In this document: positions 7,535-13,606 of the stretch, piece after piece
Layout of the letters: every line of letters starts with the position of its first letter
Numbering within the stretch: the stretch's first letter is position 1
Assembly: GCA_003645395.1 (NCBI GenBank)
Contig: QNFC01000024.1
Coordinates: 1-13,606 of the forward strand
Reading direction: 5' to 3'
Length of the DNA stretch: 13,606 nucleotides
Source: Gammaproteobacteria bacterium
GTDB taxonomy: Bacteria; Pseudomonadota; Gammaproteobacteria; Immundisolibacterales; Immundisolibacteraceae
Notes under the pieces: generated by a model
What the model was told of the DNA's origin: nothing
The model's database searches: none
Seen by the model: only the letters and a program-made list of their open reading frames with translations
Program-made: the position numbers and the translations under genes

Positions 7535-8989
7535 TTACATCCATCGTATCGCAAAGTCGATAAACCGTTCCATGCCCTTGCCGAACGGCGGCCGACTCAA
7601 GCTCTGTAACGAGATACGACTCTGTTTTAACACGCTTTTCTGGTGAGAAAAGGTTTTAAAACCTTCATCACCGTTATAACTGCCTATGCCGCTGGTACCG
7701 ACACCGCCAAACGCCAGGCCTTCGTGCATGACGTGAACCAGCACGTCATTTACACAAGCGCCTCCAGAGAGGGTGTTGTTCAACACTTTGTCAGTACGAC
7801 CTCGGTTGTAATCGAAGTGATACAGGGCCAGCGGATGGGGATGCCGGTTGACGTAATCAATCACTTCGTCGATAGCCTGGTAGGTCTTCAGCGGCAGGAT
7901 CGGGCCAAAAATCTCCTCCTGCATCACCGTCATCTCATCGGTAACGTTTAACAACACGGTTAACGGAAAGACGCGGCTGCCCTCTGCGATCGGTTTATCA
8001 CCCGGGTTGATTTCGATTACCGTTGCGCCTTTGGCACGGGCATCTTCCACGTGGGCTTTAAGGCGGCCGAAATGGCGATCATTCACCACCCAGGTAAGGT
8101 CGGGGTTTTCCGCGTAATTTGGGTAGGCCGCTTCGATGGCCCGGCTCAGCGCATCAACCATTTGCTGCTGCTGTTCTTCCTTTACAAACAGGTAATCAGG
8201 GGCAATGCAGGCCTGGCCGGCGTTAAGCATTTTTCCCTGAGTGATGCGCTCGGCAGCCAGGTCAAGCGGAAAGTCTTCGGCAATAATGGTTGGCGATTTA
8301 CCACCAAGCTCCAGCGTCACTGGCGTCAGGTGTTCACTCGCAGCACGCATAACCTTTTTACCGATCTGGGTGGAACCAGTGAAAATAATGTGATCAAAGG
8401 GCAGCGCGGTGAACTGGCCAGCCACCTCGGCATCGCCGTTAATCACCAGTACCTCGTCGGCGGCAAACGCCTGCTCGACAATGCTCTTGATCACTTCAGC
8501 GGTTTTAGGGCAGAACTCAGAGGTTTTGATCAGCGCCCGGTTGCCAGCTGCCAGCGCACCAATAAGCGGTGACAGGGTAAGCAATACCGGTACGTTCCAC
8601 GCACCAATAACGCCAACTACGCCTTTGGGCTGATAAATAATCTGTGCTTTAGCAAACATAAATTGCGGACTGAAACCCGCTTTTTTCGGTTTCATCCAGC
8701 GGCGCAGGTTTTTACGATTGTGGCGAATTTCACCCAGCAGCCCAACCACATCAGCCAGCAGGGTCTCGTGGCGGGAACGGTGGCCGAAATCACTTTCCAC
8801 CGATTCAACGATACGATCCTTGTGATCGACGATGGACTCACGCAAACGCCGCAGGTTATCCAGGCGGTGCTCGTAACTAGGAGCACCGTGCTTTAAAAAC
8901 GCGGCCTGCTGAGCTGCCAACAACGGCATCAGCGGGTTTTCACTGTTCAGGTCGACATTAGTAAGTGCGAGACGGTCGGGCTGATTCAT
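7535..8989 (-). CDS. aldehyde dehydrogenase, coniferyl-aldehyde-dehydrogenase-like (copy 2)
   Basis: This is a 484-residue ALDH of the same ALDH3-like/coniferyl-aldehyde group as the gene at 5937-7385. It has N132 in GAWNVP, E227 in TLELGGKSP, catalytic C261 in NAGQACIAPDY, EEIFGPILP and the C-terminal GGVGTSGIGSYNGDEGF. It should convert aldehydes to acids with NAD(P). The ATG at 8989 is chosen over the TTG two codons upstream because AGGAG then sits six bases before the start; with TTG it would touch it. The gene has a terminator behind it and a promoter-like sequence with an overlapping palindromic operator before it, so it is probably an independently controlled unit. The PsrA-like operator would fit fatty aldehydes as substrates, but that is inference. 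Confidence 0.9.
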   Translation of the reverse strand: MNQPDRLALTNVDLNSENPLMPLLAAQQAAFLKHGAPSYEHRLDNLRRLRESIVDHKDRIVESVESDFGHRSRHETLLADVVGLLGEIRHNRKNLRRWMKPKKAGFSPQFMFAKAQIIYQPKGVVGVIGAWNVPVLLTLSPLIGALAAGNRALIKTSEFCPKTAEVIKSIVEQAFAADEVLVINGDAEVAGQFTALPFDHIIFTGSTQIGKKVMRAASEHLTPVTLELGGKSPTIIAEDFPLDLAAERITQGKMLNAGQACIAPDYLFVKEEQQQQMVDALSRAIEAAYPNYAENPDLTWVVNDRHFGRLKAHVEDARAKGATVIEINPGDKPIAEGSRVFPLTVLLNVTDEMTVMQEEIFGPILPLKTYQAIDEVIDYVNRHPHPLALYHFDYNRGRTDKVLNNTLSGGACVNDVLVHVMHEGLAFGGVGTSGIGSYNGDEGFKTFSHQKSVLKQSRISLQSLSRPPFGKGMERFIDFAIRWM

Positions 8990-9053
8990 GGCCAACTCCT
9001 GAGAAACAAGAACCCAATGGCAAGGCGGTGAAAGCCAGTAAGTCTATGCAAAC

Positions 9054-9067
9054 TAAACGATCGTTTA
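9054..9067. promoter_or_regulatory. palindromic operator TAAACGATCGTTTA (PsrA/TetR-like)
   Basis: This is a perfect 14-base palindrome 65 bases upstream of the ALDH ATG at 8989. Its AAAC-N4-GTTT core matches the half-site arrangement published for the fatty-acid-responsive TetR regulator PsrA (AAAC, two to four bases, GTTT), although the outer base is T/A instead of G or C. It overlaps the proposed -10 element, the usual position for a repressor. No regulator gene lies in the window. Confidence 0.55.
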
Positions 9068-9092
9068 AAGGCCTTTTTCACTGTTTTGTAAT
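9064..9092 (-). promoter_or_regulatory. probable sigma70-type promoter of the ALDH gene 7535-8989
   Basis: On the minus strand ATTACA (9092-9087) and TTTAAA (9069-9064) are separated by exactly 17 bases. Each matches the TTGACA/TATAAT consensus at four of six positions. The -10 overlaps the palindrome at 9054-9067. The AAAGGCCTTT palindrome in the spacer may be incidental. Confidence 0.45.
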
Positions 9093-9121
9093 AATTATTT
9101 CACCAAAGGCTGATACCGAAG

Positions 9122-10237
<1,116 letters not shown>

Positions 10238-10684
10238 TTAGTTCTCAATTTGCTGGTTAATGGCTTTACTTTCCGCGCTAATCAAAAAATTGAGCTCTGC
10301 CATTACGCCGTTGGGATCCGCCACAAAGACCTGATGAAAATCCATTTCGGCAATGATGTTCTCGCCAAACTCCAGTCTGGCAGCTCGCAGCCGCGCTAGC
10401 AATTCGGTAAGCCCAGTGGCGCGAAAGGCGATGTGATCGAGCCCATCCCGGTAACCGGGGGTCTGCTGGTTTTCTAGCAGGGTACCGGACAGATCGTGGT
10501 TGTAAGTTTCATTCACCTCAATTAGATGAATGATCGGCTGGTCGCCGGCATAGAGCCAGTAACCGGCTACCGGCAACTCTGGCCGAGGTCCGACCATCAG
10601 GCCAAGAATTTCTGTGTAAAAATCGCGGGTTGCCGCCAATTCCGTCGTGCGAATCGCACAATGCTCGATTTTTTCTATTGCCAT
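10238..10684 (-). CDS. VOC family (glyoxalase-like) protein
   Basis: This is a 148-residue vicinal-oxygen-chelate protein with two beta-alpha-beta-beta-beta halves. The first (IEHCAIRTTELAATRDFY, about 5-23) carries H8 and the segment IIHLIEV with H53/E56. The second (GLDHIAFRATGL, 81-92) carries H84, and it ends with the family motif DPNGVMAELNF at 123-133 containing E130. These residues sit where VOC enzymes bind their metal. The family includes glyoxalase I, ring-cleavage dioxygenases and epimerases; this one is closest to the short glyoxalase-like proteins of unknown substrate. The ATG at 10684 has GGGAG upstream. It lies between emrB (44 bases away) and frmA (3 bases away), so it probably acts on a glutathione adduct or related aldehyde chemistry. 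That is inference from context. Confidence 0.85.
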   Translation of the reverse strand: MAIEKIEHCAIRTTELAATRDFYTEILGLMVGPRPELPVAGYWLYAGDQPIIHLIEVNETYNHDLSGTLLENQQTPGYRDGLDHIAFRATGLTELLARLRAARLEFGENIIAEMDFHQVFVADPNGVMAELNFLISAESKAINQQIEN

Positions 10685-10728
10685 CTATCCGCTCCCAATA
10701 TCACCCAAATCACCCTGCGCCGGCCGTT

Positions 10729-12246
10729 CTATTTACCCCCACCCGCCACAAACGGCGGCCGCGCAAACCAGATCATAATCAGTAATGGCGGCACCAACAG
10801 GCTCGTAAGGTAGAGTACATCGTTCATCCCCAACAGACTCGATTGCTGCCAAATAGCAAATTCTGCCAGTCCGTAACCGACCTGGCCCTGTTGGGCAATG
10901 ATACCGGCGCCATTAGCGCCATTATTAATAACGTCCGCCGCAGTGATGGTCTCTGCCAGGCGGGCATGATGAAAAATTTCTCGCCGTTCCCACAAAGTGA
11001 TACCCAACGACGCACCGATACTACCTGCCAACGTGCGGGTGAAATAGAACATACCGGTTGCGCTAGCCATTCGATGTTGCGGAATATTAGACAGCGCAAT
11101 CGTCAACAGCGGCACAAAAAACAGCCCAAGCCCGGCACCCATAATCATTCGCGGCCACGCCATATCCCAGGCGGATGCCTGGGTGGTTATCGAACCACTG
11201 GCAGTGAGCCCTAACCAGAGCAAGAAAAAGCTTACCGTGAGCAAGTATTTAAGGTTCATTTGTGCGAGAAAGCGACCGACGAAGGGGGTAAAAATCATAA
11301 TGAAAACACCAAAGCTGGCCGTGGTGATACCCGCCCAGGTGGCGGTATAGCCCATCCGGGTTTGCAGCCAGAGCGGGAACATCACCAGGGAGGCAAACAA
11401 CCCCGCCCAGGTCAGGCTGGTAGCCATGGTGCCAATAAAAAAATTACGGTCCGCAAACAGGCGGATATCGATCACCGGGTGTTCGTCACCCAGCTCCCAG
11501 ATAACCAGATAGGTGACCACGATCACTACGACCACCAGCATCGCCACAATTACCGCGCTGTTCAGCCAGTCTAGTTCACGACCTTTATCAACCAGCACCT
11601 GCAAAAACACCACGCCGACCACCAACAGCGCCAATCCGACGCGATCAATCGGCAGCGCAGTTCGATCGGTTTCGTGCCCACGCAGGCTGAACCAGACCAT
11701 CGCCGCGCAGACGATCCCCAGCGGGATGTTGATGTAAAAAATCCACGGCCAACTCCAGTTATCGGTGATTAGCCCGCCGACAATCGGCCCGGTCAGCGGT
11801 GCGATGGTCACAGTCATCGACACCACTGCCATGGCCATGCCTTTCATTCGCGCCGGAAAATGGTGCAGCAGAATCGCCTGGGAAAGCGGCAACATTGGCC
11901 CAGAAACCAGCCCCTGCACAATTCGCCAGCCAATCAGTGTCGGCAGATTGGTAGACATACCGCAAAACAGGGATGCCAGAGTGAACAGGATGGCCGAGCC
12001 GACGAACAAGTGCACCTCGCCGAAGCGTTTTGCCAGCCACCCAGTGAGCGGCAGCGCCACCGCATTAGCAGCGGCAAACGAAGTAATCGCCCAGGTCCCT
12101 TGCGATGGCGAGGCCGCCATGACCCCGGAAATATTGGGAATGGAGACATTAGAAATCGCAAAATCGAGGGAAACCAGGAAGGTGCCGAGCCCCAGGCCGA
12201 TGGTCATCACCACCAGCTGGTTACGCGTGAGCGGAGCTTCGTTCAC
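10729..12246 (-). CDS. emrB: DHA2-family MFS multidrug efflux permease, EmrB-like
   Basis: This 505-residue inner-membrane permease has the 14-helix layout of DHA2 drug:proton antiporters. It shows LDFAISNVSIPNI at 27-39 (motif D1), GWLAKRFGEVHLF at 69-81 (motif A) and GPIVGGLITDNWSWPWIFYI at 153-172 (motif C and the EmrB signature). EmrB pumps hydrophobic weak acids, uncouplers and other drugs through EmrA and an outer-membrane TolC channel. Translation starts at GTG 12246, whose GTGA overlaps the emrA stop TGA, with no separate Shine-Dalgarno sequence, so it should depend on re-initiation after emrA. The length is close to the E. coli protein. The actual substrate is unknown; aldehydes or aromatic acids would fit the downstream genes. 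The TolC partner is not in the window. Confidence 0.9.
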   Translation of the reverse strand: MNEAPLTRNQLVVMTIGLGLGTFLVSLDFAISNVSIPNISGVMAASPSQGTWAITSFAAANAVALPLTGWLAKRFGEVHLFVGSAILFTLASLFCGMSTNLPTLIGWRIVQGLVSGPMLPLSQAILLHHFPARMKGMAMAVVSMTVTIAPLTGPIVGGLITDNWSWPWIFYINIPLGIVCAAMVWFSLRGHETDRTALPIDRVGLALLVVGVVFLQVLVDKGRELDWLNSAVIVAMLVVVVIVVTYLVIWELGDEHPVIDIRLFADRNFFIGTMATSLTWAGLFASLVMFPLWLQTRMGYTATWAGITTASFGVFIMIFTPFVGRFLAQMNLKYLLTVSFFLLWLGLTASGSITTQASAWDMAWPRMIMGAGLGLFFVPLLTIALSNIPQHRMASATGMFYFTRTLAGSIGASLGITLWERREIFHHARLAETITAADVINNGANGAGIIAQQGQVGYGLAEFAIWQQSSLLGMNDVLYLTSLLVPPLLIMIWFARPPFVAGGGK

Positions 12247-13403
12247 TGTTGGGGATCAGTGGGGGGCAGGTTCATCTGGATGACCTGCCTGATAGTGGTG
12301 TCAATTTCAGCTTGAGGAATTAAATAAACATCGGTTGCCCAGCTCGGGCGCTCAGCCACGGCACGGGTTAGCATCACGCCGTCACGGTCGTGGGTGTCCA
12401 GCTTCGCCGCCAGAGACACGCCCAGAGGCAATGGATAATCCCGCAACTGCTCGGCATCGAGTGATACCCGCACCGTTAGCCGCTGCACGATTTTGATCCA
12501 GTTCCCGGTGGCGTTTTGCGGAGGCAACAGGCTGAACAGGCTGCCTGTTCCAGGCGTCAGGCCGGCGACAGTGCCGTCAAATTCAACATCATCGCCATAT
12601 AAATCAGACACCAGCGCCACCGGCTGACCGATACGCAAATTGGCCAGTTGGTTCTCTTTAAGATTAACGTTGACCCAGATTCGCTCTAGCGGCACCAGGG
12701 TGAACAGTGGATTATGTGGCGCGACCTGCTGCCCGGGGCCAATCTCACGCCGGGCCACTACTCCACTTATCGGAGCCAGTACTTTGGTGCGATGCAAGGT
12801 AATCAGCGCCTCGCGTAGCGCTACTGCCTGTGCCTGCACCCGCGGGTGGTCCACCAGCTCAACCCCACCGGTACGCGCCTGAATACCGGCGAGTTCATGC
12901 TTCGCAGCCTGCGTGGCCGAACGATTGGCAACAAATTCATCTTCGGCATGCTGCAGTTCTTCGCTAGAAATTACCTGCTGCTTGACCAGCCCACGACGAC
13001 GCTTTAAATCGGCGGCGCTCTGGTTAAGACGCGCGGTCTGTTCGTCTACTCGCGCCTGGGCTCGATTAGCAGCCGCCATCTCAGCCGCTGTTTCTCGCAC
13101 TGCCAGGCCTAACGCGGCTCGCTGACGATCCACCAGAAGCTGGGCGTCAGTGTCGTCCAGCTGCACCAACAACTGCCCACGATTAACGTAGTCAGTCTCT
13201 TCGGCAAGTACCGCAACAACGGTGCCGTTAATCTGTGCCATGACCCGAATCAGGTCACCATCGACCTGAGCGTTTTCGGTTGTCTCGAAGTATTGACCAA
13301 TAGCCTCTTCGTAAGCCCACCAAGCTCCGCCAACGACAAGAAATAGCAGCGTGGCAATCAGCAAGCCGCGACCTCGCCCCCCTCTTTTTTCAGAAGCAGA
13401 CAT
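12243..13403 (-). CDS. emrA: HlyD-family membrane fusion protein, EmrA-like
   Basis: This 386-residue periplasmic adaptor links the EmrB permease to an outer-membrane channel. It has a short basic cytoplasmic N-terminus, one membrane helix (about 13-30), then ENAQVDGDLIRVMAQINGTV at 43-62 starting the first lipoyl half. A long helical hairpin rich in Ala, Gln and Arg (about 88-205) follows, then the second lipoyl half around APISGVVARREIGPGQQV (210-227). The EmrA signature PPQNATGNWIKIVQR lies at 294-308. The length matches EmrA. The ATG at 13403 has AGGGGG upstream. The stop overlaps the emrB start by four bases. It is the first full gene of a likely emrA-emrB-VOC-frmA operon. Confidence 0.92.
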   Translation of the reverse strand: MSASEKRGGRGRGLLIATLLFLVVGGAWWAYEEAIGQYFETTENAQVDGDLIRVMAQINGTVVAVLAEETDYVNRGQLLVQLDDTDAQLLVDRQRAALGLAVRETAAEMAAANRAQARVDEQTARLNQSAADLKRRRGLVKQQVISSEELQHAEDEFVANRSATQAAKHELAGIQARTGGVELVDHPRVQAQAVALREALITLHRTKVLAPISGVVARREIGPGQQVAPHNPLFTLVPLERIWVNVNLKENQLANLRIGQPVALVSDLYGDDVEFDGTVAGLTPGTGSLFSLLPPQNATGNWIKIVQRLTVRVSLDAEQLRDYPLPLGVSLAAKLDTHDRDGVMLTRAVAERPSWATDVYLIPQAEIDTTIRQVIQMNLPPTDPQQ

Positions 13404-13418
13404 GTATCCCCCTACCCG

Positions 13419-13529
13419 TTATTTATTATTGGATTTACTAAAACCTGAAACAGACCAAATACCCATTAGCCCAACAACTCCACAGGCGAACCAAGGAGTG
13501 TCGCTACCTCGTGAAAGATTTTGGGACAT
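13419..13529 (-). CDS. possible 36-residue single-helix membrane peptide, or end of a partial gene
   Basis: On the minus strand an ATG at 13529 opens a 36-codon frame ending in TAA at 13421-13419, 15 bases before the emrA ATG. The predicted peptide starts MSQNLSRGSDTPW, continues with a hydrophobic core FACGVVGLMGIWSVSGF (14-30) and ends KSNNK, a layout that would suit a small membrane protein. The same frame stays open upstream to the window edge, so this could equally be the C-terminus of a larger gene. The ribosome site is weak and the ATG is buried in the hairpin at 13517-13545. I do not recognise the protein. GC-rich sequence at the edge leaves other frames open too, so confidence is low. 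Confidence 0.25.
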   Translation of the reverse strand: MSQNLSRGSDTPWFACGVVGLMGIWSVSGFSKSNNK

Positions 13530-13545
13530 CCCTGTCACCAAAATC
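13517..13545 (-). repeat. bulged 12-bp inverted repeat with GNRA-type loop upstream of emrA
   Basis: GATTTTGG (13517-13524) pairs with CCAAAATC (13538-13545), and inside it GACA (13525-13528) pairs with TGTC (13533-13536), leaving one bulged base (13537) and a four-base loop. Read as minus-strand RNA the loop is GGGA, a GNRA tetraloop. There is no long T tract on either side, so it is not a typical terminator. It lies 114 bases upstream of emrA and could be a leader-RNA element, an operator or a dispersed hairpin repeat. Confidence 0.6.
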
Positions 13546-13606
13546 GACTCGCCTACGCGACAGCCGTTATTGCCCCGGCCGCCCTGCGTCCGTGCCGCTC
13601 CGCCAC

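Noticed and set aside
8051..8572. Plus-strand open frame of 173 codons opposite the ALDH gene
   Set aside because: It is antisense to a well-supported ALDH with all catalytic motifs and has no recognisable protein features; it is a shadow frame. The same applies to the other antisense frames over gapdh, the sulfatase, frmA, emrB and emrA.
8990..8995. TTG start two codons upstream for the ALDH 7535-8989
   Set aside because: The AGGAG would directly touch the TTG, while ATG 8989 has it at normal spacing.
9067..9076. AAAGGCCTTT palindrome as a terminator behind frmA
   Set aside because: It is only ten bases with no loop possible for a stable stem, and it fits better as part of the promoter spacer of the ALDH gene.
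11765..12315. Long plus-strand frames of 172 and 151 codons opposite emrB/emrA
   Set aside because: They run antisense to clear emrB motifs, are low-complexity in character and cross the emrB-emrA junction, so they are not separate genes.
13517..13545. Hairpin upstream of emrA as an intrinsic terminator
   Set aside because: Only three T bases follow it on the minus strand and none on the plus strand, so it lacks the needed U tract.
13511..13606. Plus-strand frames open to the window edge from GTG 13511 or GTG near 13498
   Set aside because: All forward frames in this GC-rich tail are open, so openness carries no information; the translations look like nothing known and the starts cross the hairpin.

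Overview
The window reads as chromosomal DNA of a Gram-negative bacterium, most likely a free-living gammaproteobacterium and possibly a marine one. This is inferred from the glutathione-dependent formaldehyde dehydrogenase, the EmrAB-type pump, the gapdh-arsJ pair and the moderately GC-rich coding style. No rRNA or other marker gene is present, so the taxonomy is an inference only. Ten full-length protein genes fill almost all of the window. No tRNA, rRNA, CRISPR array, insertion sequence or integrase was seen.

Left part, + strand (60-4273): an ArsJ-associated glyceraldehyde-3-phosphate dehydrogenase is followed by the MFS exporter ArsJ. This is the known two-gene arsenate resistance pathway, which makes 1-arseno-3-phosphoglycerate and expels it. 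After a 146-base gap holding a short inverted repeat comes a Tat-exported, formylglycine-type sulfatase.

Right part, - strand (13403 down to 4292), given in transcription order. First is an EmrA/EmrB drug-efflux pair joined by a GTGA stop/start overlap. A VOC (glyoxalase-like) protein and class III alcohol dehydrogenase/S-(hydroxymethyl)glutathione dehydrogenase (frmA) follow closely. Then come two related coniferyl-aldehyde-dehydrogenase-like ALDHs, each ended by its own intrinsic terminator. The last two are a secreted or membrane-anchored alpha/beta hydrolase and an AT-rich SAM methyltransferase that converges on the sulfatase. The emrAB-VOC-frmA-ALDH-ALDH block looks like a locus for export and oxidation of toxic or reactive aldehydes. 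The first ALDH has a promoter-like sequence whose -10 region overlaps a perfect palindrome, TAAACGATCGTTTA. Its AAAC-N4-GTTT spacing resembles the operator of the fatty-acid-sensing TetR regulator PsrA.

Most notable for follow-up: (i) the intrinsic terminator behind the second ALDH overlaps the apparent GTG start of the next gene; (ii) the PsrA-like operator; (iii) frmA paired with a VOC protein instead of S-formylglutathione hydrolase; (iv) a strong bulged hairpin with a GNRA loop upstream of emrA that contains the start of a possible 36-residue membrane peptide; (v) a methyltransferase with markedly lower GC than its surroundings. No clearly new defence or mobile system was seen.
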